From CAYLSV01 sp964386435 (GTDB taxonomy: Bacteria; Planctomycetota; Phycisphaerae; Tepidisphaerales; Tepidisphaeraceae): 15,284 nt of DNA. Position numbers and translations under genes: made by a program. Positions 7,372-14,222 of the stretch are shown piece by piece; the stretch's first letter is position 1, and each line of letters begins with the position of its first letter. The notes beneath the pieces were generated by a model. That model saw only the letters and a program-made list of their open reading frames with translations. It ran no database searches and was not told where the DNA came from. Location: assembly GCA_964386435.1 (NCBI GenBank), contig CAYLSV010000088.1, positions 1 through 15,284 of the forward strand, given 5' to 3'.

Positions 7372-8181
7372 ATGAAGCGCTTCCTCCTGTTGGTTGCCAT
7401 TGCGTTGCTCGCCGCGGTCATGGCTGGAGCGTCCCGTCCCTACATCGCCGACGCCACGCCGCGGCAGCACCTGGATGTTTATCCGGCGGATGCCGATGAG
7501 CCTGGGCCGGCGATCGTCTTCGTGCACGGCGGGGGGTTCCGCTTGGGCAATCGCGAGGTGGCCCGGCGTTTCGCCGACACGTTCACCAACGCCGGCGTCA
7601 CCGTGATCAGCGTCGGCTACCGCTTGGTGCCGGAGGGGGCGTGGCCGGAGAACACGAAGGATCTCGCCGCCGGGCTGGCGCATGTGTTTGAGCATGTCGA
7701 GGAGCTGGGCGTCGATCCGGAGCGGATTACGCTGATGGGACACTCGGCCGGGGCACACCTCGTCGCGGAAGTGGCAACCGACCCGCGGTGGCTGGGCGAG
7801 CATGACCTGTCACCGAACTTGCTGCACGGCGTCGTGCTGCTCGACGGGGCGTGCTACGACGTGGCCGACTCGATGCGGCTGGGCGGGCCGCGCATGCGTC
7901 GCGGGCTGATCGCCAACTTCGGCGAGCGGGCCGACGACTGGCGCGCGGCGTCGCCGACGCTAAACGTGACGGACCAATCGACCCACCGCTGGCTGGCCGT
8001 GCTCGCCGACGGGCGTGGCCGATCGGGCGAGGCGACGGCGGCGCTGTTCGAGCAGGTCGAGGCCGCCGGCGGCGAGACGCGGACACTCGTCGCACCCGGG
8101 GAAAACCATGCGCAGGTGCTGCGAACGCTGGCCGACCCGGCGGACGCCGAGGCGGTGGAGATTCTCAAGTTCGTGAGGTAG
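7372..8181 (+). CDS. Secreted alpha/beta-hydrolase (esterase-like)
   Basis: The 269-residue product begins with a signal peptide (MKRF, hydrophobic core 4-18, likely cleavage after AGA at 18-20). It then shows the alpha/beta-hydrolase fold of the esterase/lipase (hormone-sensitive lipase, BD-FAE) type. The oxyanion-hole motif HGGGF is at 52-56, the nucleophile elbow GHSAG at 123-127 with Ser125, and the catalytic His246 in GENHAQ. The acid residue is unclear: the expected position reads LADGRGRS, with Asp213 the nearest candidate. A likely role is hydrolysis of carboxyl esters, for instance acetyl or feruloyl groups on polysaccharide, outside the cytoplasmic membrane; the substrate is not deducible. 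ATG 7372 is chosen because it begins the signal peptide. The gene diverges from the glycosyltransferase across a 131-base space in which no firm promoter could be read, and it converges on the ABC ATPase gene. Confidence 0.85.
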   Translation: MKRFLLLVAIALLAAVMAGASRPYIADATPRQHLDVYPADADEPGPAIVFVHGGGFRLGNREVARRFADTFTNAGVTVISVGYRLVPEGAWPENTKDLAAGLAHVFEHVEELGVDPERITLMGHSAGAHLVAEVATDPRWLGEHDLSPNLLHGVVLLDGACYDVADSMRLGGPRMRRGLIANFGERADDWRAASPTLNVTDQSTHRWLAVLADGRGRSGEATAALFEQVEAAGGETRTLVAPGENHAQVLRTLADPADAEAVEILKFVR

Positions 8182-8187
8182 CAGCGG

Positions 8188-8201
8188 TGCAACGCGTTGC
8201 A
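8188..8201. other. Perfect 14-base palindrome between convergent genes
   Basis: TGCAACGCGTTGCA begins 6 bases after the hydrolase stop, in the 62-base space between convergent genes. A stem of five pairs with loop CGCG is possible. A run of five T occurs about 18 bases later (near 8220), too far for a textbook terminator. It may be a weak bidirectional end signal or a protein site. Confidence 0.3.
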
Positions 8202-8243
8202 GCCACCTTGCGCACAGAGCTTTTTCGGACGGCGCCTGTCTTC

Positions 8244-9497
8244 TCACGCCGCCGACCAGGTGGCGGGCAGGACGAGGTTGCTCTGTTGGTGATTCGGGAG
8301 CTTGCCGGTGCCGAGGGTGTCCTGGAAGACCACCTCGATCTCGCCGGCCCGCTCGACCCGCTCCAACTCTTTGAAGCCGTCGGCGCAGACGAGTTGGAGC
8401 TGATACGTTCCCGGTGTCAGCGGCAGGCTGGGCACCTCGACGAACAGCACCTTGTGCTTCTCGCCGCGGAAGACGAGGCCGCTGTGGTACTCGCTGTGGA
8501 GCAGAATCACGCGCTGGTTGCGGTGGTTGACCACGGCCAAGGCTGCGGTGATGTTGCCGGCGTCGTCGAAATCGTTCATCGTGATCTCGAACCGCGCGGC
8601 GTCGCCGGTCGGGATGACGCTCGTCGGCTTGCCGTCGACGATCATCTTCAGGTCCGTGAAAATCGGCGGCCTGGGGCGGTCCTGGGTGCGGGGCAGCTCC
8701 GCCAGCGGCAACCCACTGCCGGCGCTGCCGGTGGTGCCGAGGTAACGCTCAATGCCCTCGTGGACGGGGAGTTTTTCACTGACCCGGCCGCCGTCGACGA
8801 CGAAGACGCTGTCGCACAGCCCGGCCACGGCGTCCATCTGGTGCGACACGAACAGGATCGTCCGTCCGCCACCCTTGGCGACGTCGGACATCTTGCCAAT
8901 GCACTTTTTCTGGAACGCCGCGTCGCCGACCGCCAGCACCTCGTCGACGATCAGGATCTGCGGGTCCAGGTGGGCCGCGACCGCGAACGCGAGGCGGACG
9001 TACATGCCGCTGCTGTACCGCTTGACCGGCGTGTCGAGGAACTTGCCGACCTCGGAGAACTCGACGATCTGGTCGAACTTCGCCGCGATTTCCTTCCGCG
9101 GCATGCCGAGGATCGCGCCGTTGAGATAGACGTTTTCCCGCCCGGTCAGCTCCGGGTGGAAACCGGTGCCGACCTCCAGAAGTGACGAGACCCGCCCCTT
9201 CATCACCGCCCGGCCGCCGGTGGGCTCGGTGATGCGGGAAAGCACCTTCAGCAGCGTCGACTTTCCCGCGCCGTTGCGGCCGATGAAGCCGACGACCTCG
9301 CCGGGCTCGAGCGTGAAGTTGACGTCGCGCAGGGCCCAGTGTGTGTCCTCGGCATCCCAATCCTCGCTGAACCGCCGCAGCCGCTTGCCCGGCTCCTTGA
9401 GCAACCCGCCCACGGCCGCCTTGAGCCCGCCCTCGTGCTTCTCCTGGATGCCGATGCGGTAGGCCTTCGAGATGTTGTCGACGGTGACGGAGGGCAT
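8244..9497 (-). CDS. Polysaccharide ABC exporter, ATP-binding subunit (Wzt-like)
   Basis: The 417-residue product is an ABC ATPase of the O-antigen/teichoic-acid export type. Walker A GRNGAGKST is at 73-81, the signature region YSSGMYVRLAFA at 161-172, Walker B ILIVDE at 181-186 and the switch His219 in VSHQ. The extended N-terminal segment (about 18-52) ahead of the core is common in this family. Residues 275-395 form an added beta-rich domain (FTDLKMIVDG, FEITMNDFDD, LPLTPGTYQLQL) like the Wzt C-terminal domain, which in known systems recognises the end of the glycan. This points to export of a chain-terminated polysaccharide. The start ATG 9497 gives the family-typical opening MPSVTVDNISKAYRI; upstream codons are translated repeat. 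The permease gene lies just upstream, beyond an inverted heptad repeat, so the pair is probably one operon. Confidence 0.93.
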   Translation of the reverse strand: MPSVTVDNISKAYRIGIQEKHEGGLKAAVGGLLKEPGKRLRRFSEDWDAEDTHWALRDVNFTLEPGEVVGFIGRNGAGKSTLLKVLSRITEPTGGRAVMKGRVSSLLEVGTGFHPELTGRENVYLNGAILGMPRKEIAAKFDQIVEFSEVGKFLDTPVKRYSSGMYVRLAFAVAAHLDPQILIVDEVLAVGDAAFQKKCIGKMSDVAKGGGRTILFVSHQMDAVAGLCDSVFVVDGGRVSEKLPVHEGIERYLGTTGSAGSGLPLAELPRTQDRPRPPIFTDLKMIVDGKPTSVIPTGDAARFEITMNDFDDAGNITAALAVVNHRNQRVILLHSEYHSGLVFRGEKHKVLFVEVPSLPLTPGTYQLQLVCADGFKELERVERAGEIEVVFQDTLGTGKLPNHQQSNLVLPATWSAA

Positions 9498-9499
9498 GA

Positions 9500-9585
9500 A
9501 GTTGGTCCTTGGTCCGTTGTCCGTGGTCAGTAGCTCCGGACTCGCAGCAGGCAGCAACGGACAACGGACCACTGACAACGGACGA
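9500..9585. repeat. Inverted heptad repeat, family A, permease-ATPase space
   Basis: The left arm (9500-9533) reads as 7-base units TTGGTCC, TTGGTCC, GTTGTCC and GTGGTCA. The right arm (9554-9585) reads GCAACGG-type units in opposite orientation. CCGTTGTCCGTGGTCA pairs with the opposite arm at 14 of 16 positions. The repeat fills the entire 88 bases between the permease stop codon and the ATPase start codon. Confidence 0.82.
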
Positions 9586-10506
9586 TTAGGCGATGTCCGC
9601 GAAGCGTCGCTCGACGCGGCGGAAGTAGGCGAGGCCGATTAGCAGCAGCACCACGCCGCCGATCGTGCTGCTGGCGAGCAACAAGGGTTGCCACGGCTCG
9701 CCCATGATGGCGCTCTTGAAGCCGCTGATGACGCCGGCGTAGGGGTTGAAGGCGAGGATCCAGTACTTGTCGCCCAATTGGCCGATCGGGTAGAAGACGG
9801 CGCTGAGCCACAAACCGAACTGCGTGAGGAACGGGATCAAAAAGCGCAGGTCGCGGTAGAGCAACGTCAGCGCGCTCAGCAGGATCGCCGACCCGGCGGC
9901 CAGCAGGAAGACGAGGCCGACCAGAGGAATGACCGCCAGCAGCCGCACCGGGTCAGGCGTGTAGCCGTCGACGGCGAAGGCGACGACCAGCAGCACCAGC
10001 AGCAGCGTCATCGAGATCGCCATGGCCACCAACTGCGACGCCACCGCCGAGACGGGCAGGAACAGGCGGGGCAGGTAAATTTTCGTGAGCAGCGGCTGCT
10101 GGGCGACGAGGGTCAGGCCGCCGCCGCTGATGGATTTTTGGATGAACTGCCACGGCACCAGCGCGACGAACACGCTCACGAGGTACGTCGCCAACGGCAA
10201 GCCGGGCACGTCGGGATTCGATGGGTTGTACGCCCCGTCGTTGAGGCCGAAGACGGCCCCCATGCCGCCGTAGACGAGCATGCTCACCAGCGGCACCAGC
10301 ACCGCCCACGCCAGGCCGAGGATGGCCATCTTGTACTCGACCTTCACCTCCCGCCAAACGAGGAAGTAGAGCAGCTCGCGGTATCGCCACAGTTCCTTCC
10401 AGTCGACACCGATCCAACCGCGGCGGGGCTCGATCACCACCTCCCGCACCTCCTCGGTCGGCGGCGCGGCAGGCTCGGCGGCGTGGGGCACGGCGAGGGT
10501 CGTCAT
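9586..10506 (-). CDS. Polysaccharide ABC exporter, permease subunit (Wzm-like)
   Basis: The product (306 residues from ATG 10506; 312 from a GTG at 10524) is an ABC-2 type permease of the Wzm/TagG/KpsM class, an inner-membrane protein that moves lipid-linked glycan to the periplasm. A cytoplasmic N-terminus with an amphipathic segment (ELWRYRELLYFLVWREVKV, 38-56) precedes about six membrane segments near 62-84, 105-125, 150-178, 187-213, 225-243 and 275-294. Family features include the RDL motif (218-220) before the fifth segment and FNPYAG (253-258) in the re-entrant region. The C-terminus (YFRRVERRFADIA) is typical of the family. It pairs with the ATPase gene directly downstream. The divergent space to lemA is 157 bases; no convincing promoter hexamers were seen there. 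Confidence 0.92.
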   Translation of the reverse strand: MTTLAVPHAAEPAAPPTEEVREVVIEPRRGWIGVDWKELWRYRELLYFLVWREVKVEYKMAILGLAWAVLVPLVSMLVYGGMGAVFGLNDGAYNPSNPDVPGLPLATYLVSVFVALVPWQFIQKSISGGGLTLVAQQPLLTKIYLPRLFLPVSAVASQLVAMAISMTLLLVLLVVAFAVDGYTPDPVRLLAVIPLVGLVFLLAAGSAILLSALTLLYRDLRFLIPFLTQFGLWLSAVFYPIGQLGDKYWILAFNPYAGVISGFKSAIMGEPWQPLLLASSTIGGVVLLLIGLAYFRRVERRFADIA

Positions 10507-10663
10507 CGGGTCGGGCGTGGGCACGGCAGGTGGGCGGGCAGGACGCCACGGTAGCGCCGCCCGTCCCCGTCATCGGCCATCGGGCGAAGGAAGTTCAACC
10601 CGAGGCCGCGCGAACCGGGTCGGGGGTTACGAACTTGCGGCCGCTTCGGGTACAACGTGCGGC

Positions 10664-11239
10664 ATGAACGCGCTCGTCATCATCCTTCTCGTCGCCGTGG
10701 GCGTCATCCTGCTCATCGGGCTCGTCGTGGTTCTGTGGGCCATCGCCTCGTACAACGGCCTGGTCAAGATGCGGGAGGGCGTCCGCTCGGCCTGGGCGCA
10801 GATCGACGTCGAGCTCAAGCGCCGTCATGACCTCGTGCCCAACCTCGTCGAGACGGTCAAGGGCTACGCCAGCCACGAGAAGGAGACGCTGGAGAACGTC
10901 ATCGCCGCCCGCAACGCCGCGGCAACCACCGGCGGCGTCAGCCAATCCGCCGCCGCCGAGAACCAGCTCTCGGGGGCCCTCCGCCAGCTTTTCGCGGTCG
11001 CCGAGGCCTACCCGGACCTCAAGGCCAACAGCAACTTCCTGAGTTTGCAGAACGAGCTGTCGGAAACCGAGGACCGCGTTGCCAACCGCCGCTCGCCGTA
11101 CAACCGCACGGTCGAGCAGTACAACGCCAAGGTCCAGACGGTCCCGACGAACCTGATCGCCAACACGTTCGGCTTCCAGCAGGAACCGTTCTTCGAAGCC
11201 GAACCCGAAGCGGCGACGGCACCGAAGGTGTCGTTCTGA
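10664..11239 (+). CDS. lemA: LemA family membrane protein
   Basis: The 191-residue product is a LemA family protein. A single N-terminal membrane segment (about 4-27) is followed by the family core: IASYNGLVKMREGV, SAWAQIDVELKRRHDLVPNLVETVKGYASHE split over 42-72, then AYPDLKANSNFLSLQNEL (115-132) and YNRTVEQYN (146-154). The fold is a helical bundle on the outer side of the membrane. The molecular role of LemA is not settled. The length is normal and the start ATG begins the membrane segment. The usual partner, a TPM-domain gene, is not adjacent. The segment NRRSPYNRT differs slightly from the more common form with ARQRYN. The next gene, zwf, follows on the same strand after a 155-base space filled largely with heptad repeats. 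Confidence 0.92.
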   Translation: MNALVIILLVAVGVILLIGLVVVLWAIASYNGLVKMREGVRSAWAQIDVELKRRHDLVPNLVETVKGYASHEKETLENVIAARNAAATTGGVSQSAAAENQLSGALRQLFAVAEAYPDLKANSNFLSLQNELSETEDRVANRRSPYNRTVEQYNAKVQTVPTNLIANTFGFQQEPFFEAEPEAATAPKVSF

Positions 11240-11242
11240 AGA

Positions 11243-11384
11243 TGTCCTTTGTCATTGGGTTTTTGTCTCTGGTGCTGCCGCTGGTCCTGCCCACGTTGTC
11301 AGCGTGAGCAACTGACCACAGACAACTGACCACGGACCAGAAACAAATGACCAATGACAAAGAACCAAGGACCAACAACAAATA
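11243..11384. repeat. Heptad repeat, family A, lemA-zwf space (11-unit right arm)
   Basis: A short left arm (11243-11275, TGTCCTTTGTCATTGGG) lies just after the lemA stop. The right arm (11309-11384) is an almost perfectly phased series of eleven 7-base units: CAACTGA, CCACAGA, CAACTGA, CCACGGA, CCAGAAA, CAAATGA, CCAATGA, CAAAGAA, CCAAGGA, CCAACAA, CAAATAC. C is fixed at position 1 and A at position 3 in every unit. It ends 10 bases before the zwf start codon. Chance ATG triplets in it extend the zwf frame artificially to 11347. Confidence 0.9.
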
Positions 11385-11394
11385 CCCTGCCGCC

Positions 11395-12963
11395 ATGCCC
11401 AGCGTCTCCCCGTGCGCGATAATCATCTTCGGTGCCTCCGGCGACCTCGCCAAGCTCAAGCTGATCCCGGCCCTCTATGAGCTGCTGCGGGAGGGGCTGC
11501 TGCCGGACGAGTTCGCGCTGGTGGGCTACAGCCGGACGAAGATGACTGATGATGAGTTCCGCGACCGCTGCCGGGAGGCGGTGAAGACGAACGCCCGCAG
11601 CGCCAAGGCGGACGGCCCGGACGAGAAGCTCTTGCAGAAGCTTTGCGACCGGGCCTACTACCACCCCGGCGGCTACGACGACAACGCCAGCTACGACGCC
11701 CTCAAAAGCGAACTCGAGCAGTACGACCAAAAGCACGGCACCCGCGGCAACCGCCTGTTCTACCTCTCCACCCCGCCCAGCGCGTTCGTCCCCATCAGCG
11801 AAACCCTCGGCGAGCGCGGTTTGATCACCAAGGGCGACAACCAGGACTCGTGGCAACGCGTCATCATCGAAAAGCCCTTCGGCACCGACCTCGAGAGCGC
11901 GAAGAAGCTCAACGCCGAGCTGCTGGCCGTGCTGGCGGAGGAGCAGATCTTCCGCATCGACCACTACCTGGGCAAGGAGACGGTCCAGAACCTGATGGTG
12001 CTGCGGTTCGCCAACAGTCTGTTCGAACCGCTTTGGAACAGCGACCACGTCGACCACGTGCAGATCACGGTGGCCGAATCGGTGAATGCCGATGACCGGG
12101 CGGGCTATTTCGATAAATCCGGCACGCTGCGGGACATGGTGCAGAACCACCTTTTCCAGATCCTGGCCCTCACCGCCATGGAGCCGCCGGCGAGTCCGGA
12201 CGCTCGAAACATCCGGGATGAGAAGGTGAAAGTCTTCCGCAGCATCCGCCGCATCGACCCGAAAAAGATCGACCGCGTCGCCGTCCGCGGCCAATACGGC
12301 AAAGGCGAGGCCGGCGGCAAGAAGACCGACGGCTACACCAACGCCGAGGGCATCGCCGAGGGCAGCCAGACGGAGACGTTCGTCGCCGCCAAGTTCCACA
12401 TCGACAACTGGCGGTGGAACGGCACGCCGTTCTACCTGCGGACCGGCAAGGCGCTGGAGCAGAAGCTCAGCGAGATCGCCGTCCGCTTCAAGCAGCCGCC
12501 GCAGGGCATGTTCCGGGCGGCTTGCGACGGGCCGGTGGACGCCAACGATTTGGTCATCCGCATCGCGCCGCACGAGGGGTTGAGTTTGCGGATCAACGCC
12601 AAGGTGCCGGGCGGGCAGATGAACATCAAGGAGGTCGCCCTCGACTTCGATTACAGCGACACGTTCCACAAGCAGCCGCCCGAGGCGTACGAGCGGCTGA
12701 TCCACGACGCGATCGCCGGCGACCAGACGCTGTTCATCCGCAACGACGAGGCCGAGGCCGCCTGGACGGTGATCGAGCCGATCCTCACCGCTTGGCAGGA
12801 CGCCGGCTCGTCGGCCAAGCCGCCCGCCGAGTACGAGCCCGGCGGCTGGGGCCCCAAGGCCGCCGACGACCTGATCGCCGCCGACGGCCGCCACTGGCTG
12901 CAGGGCAAGCCGGACACGCCGGTGATCGCCTGCGCGCTGCATCTGCCGGACGAGCTTGAATGA
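11395..12963 (+). CDS. zwf: Glucose-6-phosphate 1-dehydrogenase
   Basis: The 522-residue product is glucose-6-phosphate dehydrogenase. This cytoplasmic enzyme oxidises glucose 6-phosphate to 6-phosphogluconolactone with NADP+ at the entry of the oxidative pentose phosphate pathway. The nucleotide-binding motif is GASGDLAK (13-20). EKPFG is at 159-163. The substrate-binding and catalytic signature RIDHYLGKE is at 187-195, and the helix with DMVQNHLFQ at 247-255. The length is normal for bacterial Zwf. The ATG at 11395 is chosen because it directly precedes the first beta strand; the in-frame ATG at 11347 lies in the heptad array and would encode repeat-derived residues. Neither pgl nor gnd is adjacent. 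The gene downstream is an inositol-monophosphatase homologue. The stop TGA is followed at once by a family B repeat. Confidence 0.97.
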   Translation: MPSVSPCAIIIFGASGDLAKLKLIPALYELLREGLLPDEFALVGYSRTKMTDDEFRDRCREAVKTNARSAKADGPDEKLLQKLCDRAYYHPGGYDDNASYDALKSELEQYDQKHGTRGNRLFYLSTPPSAFVPISETLGERGLITKGDNQDSWQRVIIEKPFGTDLESAKKLNAELLAVLAEEQIFRIDHYLGKETVQNLMVLRFANSLFEPLWNSDHVDHVQITVAESVNADDRAGYFDKSGTLRDMVQNHLFQILALTAMEPPASPDARNIRDEKVKVFRSIRRIDPKKIDRVAVRGQYGKGEAGGKKTDGYTNAEGIAEGSQTETFVAAKFHIDNWRWNGTPFYLRTGKALEQKLSEIAVRFKQPPQGMFRAACDGPVDANDLVIRIAPHEGLSLRINAKVPGGQMNIKEVALDFDYSDTFHKQPPEAYERLIHDAIAGDQTLFIRNDEAEAAWTVIEPILTAWQDAGSSAKPPAEYEPGGWGPKAADDLIAADGRHWLQGKPDTPVIACALHLPDELE

Positions 12964-13047
12964 CTTGGCGACGTGGTGAAGTTTGACGTGGTGAATTGCC
13001 GGAAGNNNNNNNNNNAAACTTCACCACGTCAAACTTCTTCACCCCTA
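12964..13047. repeat. Inverted repeat, family B, zwf-suhB space
   Basis: The left arm (about 12969-13005) contains GACGTGGTGAAGTTT (12970-12984) followed by GACGTGGTGAATTGCCGGAA. After the 10-N gap the right arm begins AAACTTCACCACGTC (13016-13030), an exact 15-base inverted copy. The same arm sequence recurs at 13901-13936. The unit has a weak 7-base period. It begins just after the zwf stop codon and ends 15 bases before the next start codon. Confidence 0.87.
13006..13015. other. Assembly gap (10 N)
   Basis: This fixed-size gap lies at the apex of the family B inverted repeat. By comparison with 13901-13998, the lost part should contain the inverted GCCGGA end and a short loop. Confidence 0.95.
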
Positions 13048-13062
13048 CGGTGCAGCCGCCCC

Positions 13063-13903
13063 ATGTCCATTGCCGCCGACCGCCCGGATGATTTGCAGTT
13101 CGCCATCGACACCGCCCGCCGGGCCGGGGCGTTGGTCCGCCAACACGCCCGCGACGGCGTGCAGCGGCTGACCAAAACCCACCACGCCACCGCCAACGAG
13201 GCCGTCACCGTCGCCGACCGGGCGGCCCAGGCGATTATCGTCGAGGCCATTCGCGGCACGTTCCCCGACGACGGCGTCATCGGTGAGGAGTCGGAGGACG
13301 GCCAGGACATCACCGCCGACATCCGCGAGCCGATGGGGCGGAACTGGGTCATCGACCCGATCGACGGCACGAACAANNNNNNNNNNGGGCAACTACGCCG
13401 TCTGCCTCGGGCTGCTGGAGCGGGGCGTGCCGACGGTGGGCGTGGTGTACGACGTCTCGCGCGATTTGCTCTACGCCGGGGCGGCGGGGCGGGGGGCGAC
13501 GTGCAACGGCGCGCCGATCGCGGTGCCGGACGAGCCGCTGTCATCGGCGAGCGTGCTGATGATGACCAGCAACTTGATCGACCGCGACGGCCGATGCCCG
13601 GCATGGGCAAGTCGGTTTCTGATGCAGACCGACTTGAAGGTCCGCGTCCTGGGCACCGCCGCGATTGAAGCGATTATGGTCGGCAGCGGTGTGGCGCATG
13701 GGGCGATCACCGTCAACGGCAAGCTCTGGGACGCCGTCGCCGCCGCCGGTGTCGTCCTCGCCGCCGGCGGCACCATGAGCCACCTGACCGGCGGCTCGCT
13801 GTTCCCGTACGACATCACCGACTACCGCGGCGCAAAAGTCCCCTTCCTCGCCGCCGCCCCGCAGGCCGAGGCGGCGCTGCTGGCGGAGCTGGCGAAAGTG
13901 TGA
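13063..13903 (+). CDS. suhB: Inositol monophosphatase family protein (interrupted by assembly gap)
   Basis: The two halves together form an inositol-monophosphatase-family enzyme, a Mg-dependent phosphatase. The first half has VTVAD (48-52), the metal ligand motif GEES (74-77) and DPIDGT (98-103). The second half starts GNYAVCLGLLERG and contains LWDAVAAAGVVLAAGG, the family's second metal-binding WD motif. The 10-N gap (13377-13386) separates them and puts them in different frames as printed. From the codons at both edges the real missing length must be a multiple of three. Alignment to the usual motif, in which DGTTNFLHG leads into the YAV strand, suggests about 15 bases. So this is a draft-sequence artefact, not a pseudogene. 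The substrate could be inositol phosphate, histidinol phosphate or another; the suhB symbol is tentative. The stop TGA is the first triplet of a family B repeat. Confidence 0.88.
13377..13386. other. Assembly gap (10 N) inside suhB
   Basis: This gap cuts the active-site loop after DGTN. Unlike the other three it is not flanked by an obvious inverted repeat. Confidence 0.95.
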
Positions 13904-13998
13904 CGTGGTGAAGTGTGACGTGGCGAGTTGCCGGAGAAGTATCACGATCAACTCCGGCAACTCACCACGTCATACTTCACCAAGTCAAACTTTCACCA
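13901..13998. repeat. Inverted repeat, family B, between convergent genes
   Basis: The left arm (13901-13936) and right arm (13952-13987, with further repeat to 13998) are inverted copies matching at 33 of 36 positions across a loop of 15 bases. Each inner end is GTTGCCGGAG or its complement. The left arm starts with the suhB stop codon TGA. The right arm stops four bases short of the stop codon of the convergent small gene. A transcript from either side would form a very stable hairpin, so it may act as a bidirectional end signal. No T run follows. Confidence 0.88.
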
Positions 13999-14001
13999 CC
14001 C

Positions 14002-14220
14002 TCACTTCGGTTCGTACAGCACAATCACCAGCACGTCGCTGGGCGTGTAGCTCCCGCCCAGCTTGTGCCCGCGGTCGTCGTCGCGGGTGTCGCTTTGCGG
14101 GGCAATGTTGCCGGTGATCTGGATGACGCTCGCCGCCTTCTCGGCGAGAAACGCGTTGATCCGTCGCTCCAAATCCGGCACGTCGCTCTCGAGGCCCTTG
14201 AAAATCTTGACTTGCTGCAT
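14002..14220 (-). CDS. Small conserved-looking protein of unknown function
   Basis: The gene encodes 72 residues with an ATG start. The order of features is: an N-terminal beta strand (QQVKIFKGL, 2-10), an amphipathic helix (LERRINAFLAEK, 17-28), a strand (SVIQITGNIAP, 31-41), a charged variable loop (43-53) and a final strand (DVLVIVLYE, 62-70). This layout recalls the small Spore_Cse60/DUF2758-type proteins, which share a KVKIFDxE start, a NxFL helix and an ALIxY end. That resemblance is from memory and tentative. There is no signal peptide or membrane segment, so it should be cytoplasmic. It diverges from efp, with a 122-base space almost filled by an inverted heptad repeat, and converges on suhB. 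Normal amino-acid composition and clean gene boundaries support a real gene. Confidence 0.75.
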   Translation of the reverse strand: MQQVKIFKGLESDVPDLERRINAFLAEKAASVIQITGNIAPQSDTRDDDRGHKLGGSYTPSDVLVIVLYEPK

Positions 14221-14222
14221 GG

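Noticed and set aside
9498..9578. Upstream extension of the ABC ATPase frame
   Set aside because: It is encoded by the inverted heptad repeat; MPSVTVDNIS at 9497 is the family-typical start.
11347..11394. Upstream ATG giving zwf 16 extra residues
   Set aside because: The extra residues are translated heptad repeat (MTNDKEPRTNNK). The family N-terminus fits ATG 11395.
11299..12942. Minus-strand open frame of 547 codons opposite zwf
   Set aside because: It is the antisense of an unmistakable glucose-6-phosphate dehydrogenase, and it begins near the far end and runs into the repeat.
13063..13903. suhB as a frameshifted pseudogene
   Set aside because: The frame change coincides exactly with a 10-N placeholder, and both halves keep their catalytic motifs.
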